Origin: Candidatus Thermochlorobacter aerophilus
Lineage (GTDB): Bacteria > Bacteroidota > Chlorobiia > Chlorobiales > Thermochlorobacteraceae
Reading direction: 5' to 3'
Length of the DNA stretch: 39,774 bases
NCBI GenBank assembly: GCA_002794105.1
Contig: PHFL01000030.1
Coordinates: 16,146 to 55,919 of the forward strand
Positions within the stretch are counted from its first letter, which is position 1. Every line of letters begins with the position of its first letter. A program made the position numbers and the translations under genes. Below, one piece after another: positions 1 to 9,300 of the stretch. Under the pieces are notes generated by a model. The model did not search any database, was not told the origin of the DNA, and was given only the letters and a program-made list of their open reading frames with translations.

Positions 1-1477
1 AGAAGCTCATCGTAATGTTTGCGCCCATCATGTTGAGCTCGCACAGCGAGTTCCAGCAAATGACTGCATAGACAGAAATCATTGTCGTAAAGCACAACAC
101 CATAATCGTGCCCACGAACTTAGCTTGGAACTCTCTGTCTCGCCCTAATGCAATCCACTTGGACTTCAGTTGATTGTATAGGCCGGACATCTGAACTTTC
201 AAGAGATACTGTCCGCCATGGAACACACCAGAGAACACATACAGGAAGCCGCAAATGATATGATTGAATGCCACCAGGTTGATAACCACCTGTGCCATTC
301 CAAACACTCTACCGTCTTTGGGCAGAATGGCATACGGTGGATACTCTGGGTATTCAATCTTAGTCAGGTCAGTGTTTCCGTTTTCGTCAAAGCCGACACG
401 GTTAAACGGCTCACCGTAGATGTAATAGACCAAGTCGTTCAGCTGGGTGTAGAAGAACTGTGGTCTATCGGTAAAGGCGGCAAAGGCAAACCATCCCAGT
501 GCAATGTTGACATAACCCATAGACGTTAAGTGCACCGAGAAAATGGCTCGGAGGTCGTCGTTCAGGTGCTCTGCCACACGTGGCGGATTGGCTTTCCAGT
601 AGAAGCCCAGTGCTAGCCAGACTGCCGCCCACACAAATGACATGAAGGCTTCAGAGTTGATTTTCTGGAAGTCGGGTTCGGGTGTGATGCCTAATACAAA
701 CCACATCACAAATCCCCACGCCAGAAAGAGGAAGCCTTGATAGATAGTGTGTGGTCCTAAGGCTTCGGCATAGTTTTTGGCACTCGGTCCACCTATTCCG
801 CCTGGAATGATGCTACCGAACATCCGAAAGTCTCGGAAGTTACCAGGCACACTGGCTTGCTTGTAGTTCCAGAAGAAGAGAAAAGCCAGTGGGTTGGAAA
901 GGTTACTGGTCCAGTGCCGCCATCCACCAAAGATTAGGAACGCCCCCACGACGAAGTGAATGCCAGCCCACCAAAGTAGTTTGCGTGCCGCCTCCATCTG
1001 TGCCTCTGGCTCTGGACTGTAGGTATCAATGCCAAGCGATACCAGACGCGGCTTGATGGTCAGATAGAACCAGTTATCGTAGAACCCTGGCGTACCATTT
1101 GGGAAGATTTGGATACCAGAGATGTAGTAAATACCCATCACGATACCCAAGCACCCTAAGAGCGCCAAATGTCCGCCGAAGACTTGTTCATCGGTGAGCT
1201 TGTCTACGTCGAAGGCTTGGAACCATTTGGTGGTTCTGGTCTCCGTACGCTTCAGCAGGAAGCGCTTCATTTCACTTACATCTGCTTCCATCACGACGGG
1301 TTTTGCAGCTGCTGCAGCAGGCTTTGCTTCACCTGCTTTTGGCGCCGCCTTCGCCGCCGCTGGAGCAGCTGGCTTCTTTGCGGCAGCTTGAAGTTTCCCA
1401 GCTTGTGAAGGCATTGGTTTCTTTTCGCCGCCACCTCCTTCTGGAGTTCCGCCAGTCGGTTTCTCTTGGTCAGCCAT
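1..1477 (-). CDS. pscA: Photosystem P840 reaction centre large subunit PscA (partial, cut by window edge)
   Basis: PscA is the core chlorophyll-binding membrane protein of the homodimeric type I reaction centre of Chlorobi and carries the primary donor P840. The window holds the first 492 residues, roughly two thirds of the usual length of about 730; the C-terminal helices lie beyond base 1. Long stretches match remembered Chlorobium PscA, including KRTETRTTKW (near residue 75), GIYYISGIQ, DNWFYLTIKPR, IFGGWRHWT, NSEAFMSFV, YGEPFNRV, AFNHIICG and FHGGQYLLK. The start is the ATG at 1475-1477, preceded by a good AAGGAG ribosome site (minus strand). Residues about 20-62 form an Ala/Pro/Lys-rich tail before the first helix. 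A CarH-like regulator lies 331 bases upstream on the same strand. The family call is very secure. Confidence 0.97.
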   Translation of the reverse strand, partial: MADQEKPTGGTPEGGGGEKKPMPSQAGKLQAAAKKPAAPAAAKAAPKAGEAKPAAAAAKPVVMEADVSEMKRFLLKRTETRTTKWFQAFDVDKLTDEQVFGGHLALLGCLGIVMGIYYISGIQIFPNGTPGFYDNWFYLTIKPRLVSLGIDTYSPEPEAQMEAARKLLWWAGIHFVVGAFLIFGGWRHWTSNLSNPLAFLFFWNYKQASVPGNFRDFRMFGSIIPGGIGGPSAKNYAEALGPHTIYQGFLFLAWGFVMWFVLGITPEPDFQKINSEAFMSFVWAAVWLALGFYWKANPPRVAEHLNDDLRAIFSVHLTSMGYVNIALGWFAFAAFTDRPQFFYTQLNDLVYYIYGEPFNRVGFDENGNTDLTKIEYPEYPPYAILPKDGRVFGMAQVVINLVAFNHIICGFLYVFSGVFHGGQYLLKVQMSGLYNQLKSKWIALGRDREFQAKFVGTIMVLCFTTMISVYAVICWNSLCELNMMGANITMSF

Positions 1478-1653
1478 AGTATTCTCCTTTTTCGCTTAAA
1501 GTTTGAAGGAAAATCACAGCGTTCGCTCACTTAATTGTTCATCTTAAGCGGCGAACCAGACGCATATCAGAGCCTGACCCGCATCACTGTTCTGCGTCTG
1601 AGAACAGCATGCTAACTGCATCAGACTCATCAAAGAACAGAACAAAACTTTGC

Positions 1654-1736
1654 TGCACTACAACTATGCACTGCTTTGGGTACTACTGGGTACTGCTTTT
1701 ACTGCACCTCATGGAAAGCTATCTTTCTCTGCACAC
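1654..1736. promoter_or_regulatory. Direct repeats in the pscA upstream region (candidate operator)
   Basis: The 331 bases between pscA (start 1477) and the carH-like gene (end 1809) hold no convincing gene. They contain short direct repeats. TGCAC occurs at 1654, 1667, 1703 and 1730 (the first two as TGCACT), and GGGTACT occurs at 1678 and 1688, one helical turn apart. CarH-type regulators are known to bind head-to-tail direct repeats, so these are candidate sites. The spacing here is irregular, however, and no promoter elements could be assigned. The operator role is inference from position only. Confidence 0.25.
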
Positions 1737-1808
1737 TGAGGCCGATGCGCAGAGCTTGTCAGGGATGGGAAAGAACAATTTGAAATTCCTGCAATCACTC
1801 GTGCTCTC

Positions 1809-2870
1809 TCAGTTCTTTAGCGCACGCCCATTACGAGGCTGATAGAGCACCTCAAAATTTTCGCGCAGATACTGCTCCAGCTCCTCTAAGCTTCTAGCTC
1901 GAAAATCTGCTTCAAATGGCCGCGATTTACGCTCACCTATAAACTGTCCGCCCAGAATAAGACGCACACCTCGCTTTTTCAGAAACTTCCTGAACATTTC
2001 AAATCGCCTATAGGTCGTTGGACTCACTTTCGCAATCGTCACAGACATGCACACCACAGTCGGCTTGATTTCATCTACTACATGCTCTAAATCTTTAAAC
2101 GGCACTGCTGCACCCACATAGCTTACATTCATTCCTAAGCTTTGGCACACCAGCGATACCCCTAAAAGTCCCAACTCATGGTATTCTGACTCTGGACATG
2201 TACAGACTACAGCTGCTGGCTTTGATGCTGGCAGCGCTACAGGCATCACATCATCGGTCTTCTTTGCCTTGCTGTGCGCCACCCCGTTCATGGTCAGGTT
2301 AACATTAATCCCTACATTGTTCCAAGTTGAATGCCGACTTGCGTTCAACAATCCTTTCTCGTAATGAGCCTTTACAGCTAATACTGACTCAATGAGGATA
2401 TTTGTGATAATATGCTCTTCACTGATGCCCAGCTTTTTTGCTGCCCACAACTCTCCAACATGATACATAGCTGGGGCGATTATTCTATCGAAGAGCGTCG
2501 CAAACGACATTCCTTGCTCCACTGCCTTGCTTAGCAAAGCTTCTACTTCATTTTTGCGAAAGGCTAGGAGCAACTCTGTCAGCTTTTGGGCCAAACCTTC
2601 TACGTCGCCGCGCACCAGCAGAATTTCACTGCCGATGTCGAGATGCTCGGCATAGTTTTTTTCAAGCTTGAGCCGCTCTAACTGCGCAGGTGGTACTTCA
2701 ATGTTATTCTTGCTAATAAACTCTAGTACATCCTCGAGCTTGAACTTGCGATGCCCGCCCACGGTCTTGTGATGCTTGATTAACCCCATGTTGGACCAAC
2801 GCTTGACCGTGGTTTCACCCACTGCGCATATCTCCGACAGCTCTCTAGTTGAGAAAAACTGTGTCGTCAT
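1809..2870 (-). CDS. CarH-like MerR-family regulator with B12-binding (photoreceptor-type) domain
   Basis: This is a 353-residue transcription regulator. Residues about 5-52 form a MerR-type winged helix (TTVKRWSNMGLI, GGHRKF). Residues about 78-170 form the helical B12 cap, and residues about 218-345 the Rossmann-like B12-binding fold. Two CarH signatures are intact: the W-x9-EH motif (W142, E152, H153) that surrounds adenosylcobalamin, and E-x-H-x-x-G (E229, H231, G234), whose histidine is the lower cobalt ligand. In characterised CarH proteins the dark tetramer represses and light breaks the Co-C bond and releases DNA. About 35 residues (roughly 180-218) are inserted between cap and B12 fold. 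The gene sits upstream of pscA on the same strand, suggesting light- or B12-dependent control of photosynthesis genes. The domain call is strong; the target is inferred. Confidence 0.85.
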   Translation of the reverse strand: MTTQFFSTRELSEICAVGETTVKRWSNMGLIKHHKTVGGHRKFKLEDVLEFISKNNIEVPPAQLERLKLEKNYAEHLDIGSEILLVRGDVEGLAQKLTELLLAFRKNEVEALLSKAVEQGMSFATLFDRIIAPAMYHVGELWAAKKLGISEEHIITNILIESVLAVKAHYEKGLLNASRHSTWNNVGINVNLTMNGVAHSKAKKTDDVMPVALPASKPAAVVCTCPESEYHELGLLGVSLVCQSLGMNVSYVGAAVPFKDLEHVVDEIKPTVVCMSVTIAKVSPTTYRRFEMFRKFLKKRGVRLILGGQFIGERKSRPFEADFRARSLEELEQYLRENFEVLYQPRNGRALKN

Positions 2871-3211
2871 ACTCTACTACCCCTTTTTGTCATTAGCTTC
2901 TTTAGCCAATGACTACTTTGTTCGCTCCTAACTTACGAAAACATCCTTCTCAATCCAACTTGCATCTTCGCATGAACATGCCATGATATTGGACTTTTTG
3001 AGAAGTCGTAAGTCTCGCATTTTTCGTCGCTTAGCGTCCAAAACGGCTCTTTCGCCTCCTTCTTGGTCACAAACTGCTCCCATGAATAGGGTATGCATGG
3101 TTGAAGCGTTATCATCCGGAGCAATCAGCGTGGCACACACGGCTTTTTGAGCGGAAATAAAAAAGCCCATCACATGGCGATGGGCTCTTCTGCTACGGCA
3201 AATCAGGCAGC
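2871..3211. other. Intergenic region between HU-like gene and carH-like gene
   Basis: These 341 bases hold the HU terminator (about 3160-3187) and presumably the promoter of the carH-like gene. Open frames here (for example 2928-3356 minus) overlap the HU coding frame, have no recognisable domain and are basic and low in plausibility, so none is annotated. No riboswitch motif or operator was recognised. Confidence 0.5.
3160..3187 (-). terminator. Rho-independent terminator of the HU-like gene
   Basis: An 8-bp perfect stem (AGCCCATC / GATGGGCT, 3164-3171 and 3179-3186) with a 7-base loop is followed on the minus strand by a run of T. It lies about 25 bases after the HU stop codon predicted once the frameshift is corrected (3212-3214), which independently supports that longer reading. 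Confidence 0.85.
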
Positions 3212-3486
3212 TTATCTGTTGACAGCCTCTCTTAGCGCTGCACCTGGGCGGAAGCGTGCCACTTCTTAGCTTTGATTTTAATCTCCTCGCCTGTCTTCGG
3301 ATTGCGACCCTTGCGTGCAGCCCGCTTCCCGACCGAAAACGTCCCAAACCCGACAAGCGTCACTGATTGACCTTTCTTCAAAGAGTTAGTTACAGCTTCA
3401 ATAAATGCATTGACTGCTCTCTCGGATGCTGCCTTCGATATTCCTGCATCCTTAGCAATCTTTTCTACGATGTCGGCTTTAGACAT
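3212..3486 (-). CDS. HU/IHF-family DNA-binding protein, C-terminus frameshifted
   Basis: HU is a small, abundant dimeric protein that bends DNA in the nucleoid. From the ATG at 3484-3486 the protein reads [15 protein letters not shown], then the beta-arm region [20 protein letters not shown] typical of HU. In the frame as written it ends early with [11 protein letters not shown] and a stop at 3232-3234. One base later the family C-terminus is intact ([16 protein letters not shown], stop at 3212-3214). A single missing G in the GG expected near 3258-3264 explains this. The call is secure; whether the frameshift is biological or a sequencing error is open. A longer start at 3585 is possible but lacks family support. 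Confidence 0.9.
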
Positions 3487-3721
3487 ATTGTATTTTCCCC
3501 TTTGGTTAGCTTGAATACGATAATGCTCGGCTACCAAGCCGATCTGACCTAATTTACAAAAAGAACAATGCTTGTCAAGATGCACTGCCTAGAATCCCTA
3601 ATAAAATCAATAGGTTACAGGCAACTCCCCTTGCCACTTGCCTCTTGAAAATCGCCTACACTCGTGTTATATTCCCTGCCCTTAAACGACTAACTGTAAC
3701 CATTTATCTGACATTACAACT

Positions 3722-4288
3722 ATGGCAACAACTAGCGATTTAGCAAAAGGTGTTATTCTTCGCTTCAACGGTGAGTTGCACATTCTGGAAGAAGTACAGC
3801 ATCGCACGCCGGGCAACTTGCGTGCCTTCTATCAAGCAAAGATGCGAAACCTTCGCAACGGTAGAATCGTCGAGAACCGCTTTCGTTCAGGTGAAGAAGT
3901 GGAAATTGTGCAGACCGAACGAAAAAGCTTCCAATATCTCTACCGTGATGGCGATGACTTCGTGTTGATGGATACGCAAACCTTCGAACAAATCAACATT
4001 CCATCTTCTGCCTTTGGCGAGCCAGCCAAGTTCCTCAAGGAAGGCATGCCTGTAGAAGTGGTCTTCTCTACAAGTAATGAAATTATACAGGCTGAGGTCC
4101 CTACATTCGTTGAGCTAACTGTGACAGATACAAGCTCAGTTACCAGAGATGACCGTGCTACTGCTGGCACAAAGCCAGCTACGCTCGAGACTGGTGTTGT
4201 TATTCAAGTTCCCATGTTTATTCTCACTGGCGATGTGGTGCGCGTCGATACTCGCACAGGCACATATGTGGATAGAGTTAAAAAATAG
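3722..4288 (+). CDS. efp: Elongation factor P
   Basis: EF-P binds the ribosome between the P and E sites and relieves stalling at consecutive prolines. The 188-residue protein has the three-domain layout: an N-terminal KOW-like domain, a middle OB domain (FQYLYRDGDDFVLMDTQTFEQ) and a C-terminal OB domain ending GTKPATLETGVVIQVP and RVDTRTGTYVDRVK. The loop that carries the modified lysine in E. coli (PGKG, K34) reads PGNL here (P30, G31, N32), so the usual modified lysine or arginine is absent. The gene is 52 bases upstream of accB on the same strand; efp-accB-accC is a common bacterial arrangement. Confidence 0.97.
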   Translation: MATTSDLAKGVILRFNGELHILEEVQHRTPGNLRAFYQAKMRNLRNGRIVENRFRSGEEVEIVQTERKSFQYLYRDGDDFVLMDTQTFEQINIPSSAFGEPAKFLKEGMPVEVVFSTSNEIIQAEVPTFVELTVTDTSSVTRDDRATAGTKPATLETGVVIQVPMFILTGDVVRVDTRTGTYVDRVKK

Positions 4289-4340
4289 CTCTTCACATTT
4301 GCGCCACAACTTTTGCAAATAAAAAACCGGAGACTTTCCG

Positions 4341-4874
4341 ATGAACCTCGATGATATTCAGAAACTTGTCAAGATGCTTGACGACTCAGGCTTAGATGAA
4401 ATGACAATTGAAGAGGGCGATTTTAAAATCACCCTGAAGCGCAAGAGCAATAGTGCACAGAACATTAGCCTTCCCCCATCCATGTTTATGCCTGCAGCTC
4501 AAATGCTTCCTCCATCCCTGCCAACTTCATTGCCCGCCACATCGCCTACAAATGCGCCTGCACCAACTGCCTCCACACCGTTGGCTCCACCCGAACCTGA
4601 ACCTGCACCGCCTCCAAAGAAATACAAAGAAATTCGTTCCCCAATGGTTGGAACCTTTTATCGCGCCCCGTCACCCGAAGCCAATCCATATGTGCAAGTC
4701 GGTGACTACATTACCAAAGGCAAGGTACTCTGCATCATCGAAGCCATGAAGCTAATGAATGAAATCGAAAGCGACGTTGAAGGCAAAATTGTCAAAATCA
4801 TGGTTGAGAATGCTCAACCTGTTGAGTATGACCAGGTTCTCTTTCTTGTTGAAGAAAGCTCTGCTGCTGGGTAA
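4341..4874 (+). CDS. accB: Acetyl-CoA carboxylase biotin carboxyl carrier protein (BCCP)
   Basis: AccB carries the biotin that shuttles CO2 from biotin carboxylase to the carboxyltransferase in the first step of fatty-acid synthesis. The 177-residue protein has a short N-terminal domain, a flexible Pro/Ala-rich linker (about residues 45-92) and a C-terminal biotinyl domain with the EAMKLMNEI motif, whose lysine is biotinylated. A CGGAG ribosome site precedes the ATG. It lies between efp and accC, 36 bases before the latter, and is probably co-transcribed with both. Confidence 0.97.
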   Translation: MNLDDIQKLVKMLDDSGLDEMTIEEGDFKITLKRKSNSAQNISLPPSMFMPAAQMLPPSLPTSLPATSPTNAPAPTASTPLAPPEPEPAPPPKKYKEIRSPMVGTFYRAPSPEANPYVQVGDYITKGKVLCIIEAMKLMNEIESDVEGKIVKIMVENAQPVEYDQVLFLVEESSAAG

Positions 4875-4910
4875 GTTTCAACCAACTGTCTTAAACCAGA
4901 ACAACGAGCC

Positions 4911-6263
4911 TTGTTTAAGAAGATTCTTATTGCTAATCGCGGCGAAATTGCTATGCGCATTATTCGCACCTGCCGCGAAATGGGTATTCAAACCGTTGCG
5001 GTCTACTCAACCGCTGATGCTGATTCCTTGCATGTAAAATACGCTGACGAAGCTGTCTGCATCGGCGCGCCACCTAGTAAAGAAAGTTACCTGAACATTC
5101 CGCGTATCATCGCTGCTGCAGAAATTACCAACGCCGATGCTATTCACCCCGGCTATGGCTTTCTTTCCGAGCGTGCTGAATTTTCTGAAATCTGCGAACT
5201 CTCAGGCATCAAATTCATCGGTCCTTCGCCAGAGATGATTCGAAAAATGGGTGATAAGAACATGGCAAAACACACGATGAAAGCGGCGAATATTCCTGTC
5301 ATTCCGGGCAGCGATGGGTTGGTAGAAAAAGTTGAGCACGCTCGTGAAATTGCCATGGCTATCGGCTACCCAATCATCATCAAAGCAACAGCTGGCGGCG
5401 GTGGCAAAGGCATGCGCGTCATCCATCGTGAAGAAGACTTGGAAAAATCCTTCATCACTGCTCGAAACGAGGCTGAAAAAGCCTTCGGAAACCCTGGTGT
5501 CTACATCGAGAAATACCTCGATGAACCACGACACATTGAAATTCAGATTCTAGGCGACCAATACGGCAACATCATTCATCTTGGCGAAAGAGATTGCACT
5601 ATTCAGCGCCGTCATCAAAAACTCATTGAAGAGTCTCCTTCGCCTATTGTCAACAGTGAGTTGCGTGCAAAAATGGGCGAAGCTGGCGTCAGGGCAGCTA
5701 AAGCTATCAACTACGAAGGGGCTGGCACAGTCGAGTTCCTCGTCGATAAGCATCACAACTTCTACTTCATGGAAATGAACACGCGCATTCAGGTCGAGCA
5801 CCCCGTGACTGAAGAAATCTACGATATTGACCTCATTAAGCAACAAATTCTTATTGCATCTGGCAAGAAACTTCCTACCAAGAAGCTTACTCCGCGCGGA
5901 CATGCTATCGAGTGCCGCATCAATGCTGAAGACCCTGACAATGATTTTCGTCCGTCTGCTGGCGAATTAAAAGTTTTTCACGTCCCCGGCGGTCATGGCG
6001 TTCGCGTAGAAACCCACGCTTACGCTGGCTATCGTATCCCGCCTTACTACGATTCTATGATTGCTAAACTTATTGTCTATGCTCACACTCGCGATGAAGC
6101 GATTGAGCGCATGCTTCGTGCGTTAGATGAGTTTATCGTGGAAGGTATCAAAACCACAATCCCCCTGCACAAGAAAATCTTGCAATCCGACCTCTTCCGT
6201 AGCGGTCGCTTCGATACAAGCTTCCTTGAAAAATCCCGCATCTTACAGAAGTTTTCCAAGTAG
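4911..6263 (+). CDS. accC: Acetyl-CoA carboxylase biotin carboxylase subunit
   Basis: AccC is the ATP-dependent biotin carboxylase that carboxylates biotin on AccB. The protein is 450 residues, the normal family length. It begins [17 protein letters not shown] and holds the ATP-grasp glycine loop ([13 protein letters not shown], near residue 160), [11 protein letters not shown], and the catalytic [15 protein letters not shown] segment near residue 290. The start is TTG at 4911; no in-frame ATG gives a full N-terminus. It ends about 20 bases before a strong bidirectional terminator. Confidence 0.97.
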   Translation: MFKKILIANRGEIAMRIIRTCREMGIQTVAVYSTADADSLHVKYADEAVCIGAPPSKESYLNIPRIIAAAEITNADAIHPGYGFLSERAEFSEICELSGIKFIGPSPEMIRKMGDKNMAKHTMKAANIPVIPGSDGLVEKVEHAREIAMAIGYPIIIKATAGGGGKGMRVIHREEDLEKSFITARNEAEKAFGNPGVYIEKYLDEPRHIEIQILGDQYGNIIHLGERDCTIQRRHQKLIEESPSPIVNSELRAKMGEAGVRAAKAINYEGAGTVEFLVDKHHNFYFMEMNTRIQVEHPVTEEIYDIDLIKQQILIASGKKLPTKKLTPRGHAIECRINAEDPDNDFRPSAGELKVFHVPGGHGVRVETHAYAGYRIPPYYDSMIAKLIVYAHTRDEAIERMLRALDEFIVEGIKTTIPLHKKILQSDLFRSGRFDTSFLEKSRILQKFSK

Positions 6264-6283
6264 GATTGCTCTCTTTAAAAAAG

Positions 6284-6315
6284 AAAAAGGGGGCAATGTT
6301 AGCGCCCCCTTTTTT
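6284..6315. terminator. Bidirectional terminator between accC and rpoC
   Basis: The arms GGGGGC and GCCCCC are extended by A-rich sequence on the left and a T run on the right, so the hairpin can end transcription from either side. It sits between two convergent operons, accC (plus, ends 6263) and rpoC (minus, ends 6331). Confidence 0.9.
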
Positions 6316-6330
6316 CTAGCTCTGGACCTT

Positions 6331-9300
6331 TTAGTCACGAATTTCAGTCTCTTCATGCTCTTCATTTCGACCGTTCGCTTCTGCACTGATTTCCATGTAG
6401 CGTTGTTCGGTCGAGAGTCGCATGTTACGATACTTACTCAGACCTGTACCTGCTGGGATGAGTTTGCCGACAATCACGTTTTCTTTCAAGCCCAGAAGGT
6501 AATCTTCTTTGCCTTCCACAGCTGCGTCGGTTAGCACTTTGGTCGTTTCTTGGAATGAAGCCGCAGAGATGAAGCTCTCCGTCTGCAATGCCGCACTTGT
6601 AATACCGAGCAGCACACGCTGCGATGTTGCCAATTGAGCTGGCTCGAACTTGATTTGTTCTTTGCCAGCTTTCTTTAGCTCTCGGTTGAGCTTGATAATC
6701 TCATCCTTGAGATAGAGTTCGCCTTCTTTTATGCTACGCGGTGCATCTCCTCTTTCTGTGACACGAACCTTTTTAGCCATTTCTTCATTGACGTCCTTGA
6801 AATGGAATCGGTCGACTATGTCACCTGGCAATAGTGATGTATCGCCTGGGTCTTCTACGCGCACCTTTTGTAGCATCTGGCGCACAATGACTTCGATGTG
6901 CTTATCATTAATCTCTACACCAGCATTAATCTGATACACCTTCTGGATTTCGTTGACCAGATACTGCTGCACTGCATTTGGTCCTTGAATAGCCAAGATG
7001 CGTTCAGGAGCAATGGCGCCGTCAGTTAGTGGGTCACCAGCGCGTACTTCGTCGCCATCATTGACCAGAATGTGTTTCCCAATCGGAATGAGGTATTCAC
7101 GCTGCTCACCATATTCATTGACCACAAACACTTGTTTGTTGTTACGCTTCTGCGTGCCAAATTTCACGACGCCATCGATTTCAGACACTATGGCTGGGTC
7201 AGCAGGGTTACGTGCCTCAAACAGCTCGGTTACACGCGGTAGTCCTGCCGTAATATCTCCGCTGATTCGTGCAAGGTCTCTTGGCACTTTAGCCAGTATA
7301 TCACCGGGCTTGACCTTTTCATTGTCATACACCATCAAGCTGGCTTTGATAGGAATAGAATAAGTGGCTAAAACTTTTCCTTCCTCATCGAGAATTTGGA
7401 TGCGCGGCTCACGTACATCTGTAGCCTTGAGTTTTGAACGCCAGTTGATGATTACACGCTGCACATAACCAGTCTGCGGGTCAATTTCTTCCTTGTAGGT
7501 CGTGCCTTTTTCTATGTCGATGAATTTCGCTGTTCCGCCAAATTCCGAAATGATGGGCGTACTGTTCGGCTCAATGGTGTAGAGCAGCATATCTCTTTTG
7601 ACTTTCATTCCATCTGTGCAATACAGTCTCGCCCCGTATGGCACAGTATACTTTTTGAGCGGTTTGCCTGTATTTTCATCGACAATGTTGATGACGCCAT
7701 TTTTGCGCACGACTACAAATACTCTCTCCTCTTCACCGATTTCGTTAAACTGGGTTGTTTCCACAAAGCGCACGTTTTCAAACTCAATGCGTCCGTCGTA
7801 CATGGCTTTGATGTCGGTTTCAGATATGCTGCCTTGCGCCGCGCCACCTTGGTGGAATGTGCGTAGCGTCAGTTGCGTACCCGGCTCTCCGATGGATTGA
7901 GCCGCAATCACGCCAACTGCTTCGCCGACTTCCACTAAGCGGTTGGTTGCAAGATTTACGCCGTAGCACCGTGCGCAAATACCGCGTCGTGTCTCGCACG
8001 TCAGCACAGAGCGAATCTCCACTTCTGTTACGCCCATGCGGTCACGAATTATATCAGCCAGTTCATCTGTAATGAGTTCGCCTGCCTTGACAATTACGCT
8101 ACCATCATTGACATCAATCACATCACGCGCTGCCACACGACCGCGAACCCGCTCATGGAATTTTATCCTGCTACCAGCTTCCTCTTCTATCTGACGCGTC
8201 AGCACAATGCCGCGTGTTGTACCGCAATCTTCTTCAGTTATAATTACATCTTGCGCCACATCATGCAGTCGTCGTGTCAAGTAGCCTGCATCGGCTGTCT
8301 TAAGTGATGTATCAGACAATCCTTTTCTGGCACCGTGTGTCGAGATGAAGTATTCGAGCACCGACAACCCTTCTTTGAGGTTTGAGATAATGGGGTTCTC
8401 GATGATTTCTCCGGGCTGACCTGACATGGACTTTTGCGGGCGCGCAATCAAGCCGCGCATACCTGTCAGCTGACGCACCTGCTCGCGTGAGCCGCGTGCG
8501 CCCGAGTCGAGCATCATAAAGAGTGGATTGAAGCCCTCACGGTCTTTGCGCAAAGTCTGATACGATTCCTCCGCTACCAGATTTGTTACCTTCTGCCATA
8601 CATCGACAATCTTGTTATACTTTTCATTCTCCGTCAAGGTGCCAGCATTGTACTCTCTGATTACCTTGAGGTTTTCTTTCTGCGCATTTTTAATGAGCTC
8701 TTCTTTTCTGCTTGGTATAATCGCATCAGATAGCGCAATAGACAGGCCACCCTTCGTGGCATAAGCAAAGCCCATTTCTTTTATTGCATCAAGGAACTGA
8801 ACCGTTCTTACATTACCAGTCTTACTGATGATTTGAGCAATGAGGTCCTTTACAGCCTTTTTGTCCAGTACTTTATTGACAAAACCTACTTCTGGCGGTA
8901 CAATCTGGTTAAACAAAACGCGTCCTACTGTTGTGACAATCACTTCTTTGGCCTTCAGTTTCTGCTCCAACCACTTCTTTTGCTCATCGGTCTTGACAAT
9001 TTCCAGTGCTCGTTCCAAATCCAGTTTTTCATCTCTCGGACCGCTGTATCGCAGAATGATACGCGCATGAAGGTCTACTTGACCTTCATTATGGGCTACA
9101 ATCACTTCGCTGGCATCACTAAATATTCTACCTTCACCGCGTCTGCCTTTTGCTTCCTTCGTCAAGTAGTAGATGCCCAACACCATGTCTTGAGAGGGCA
9201 CCGTAACTGGTTTGCCTGACTGTGGCAAGATGAGGTTATGTGCTGAGAGCATGAGCACCATCGCCTCCATTTGTGCCTCTTGTGAGAGTGGCACATGCAC

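Noticed and set aside
1609..1842. 77-residue open frame between pscA and carH-like gene
   Set aside because: No ribosome site or recognisable domain, and it runs into the end of the carH-like gene on the other strand.
2928..3356. 142-residue open frame on the minus strand overlapping the HU gene
   Set aside because: It shares bases with the HU C-terminus in the wrong frame and crosses the HU terminator.
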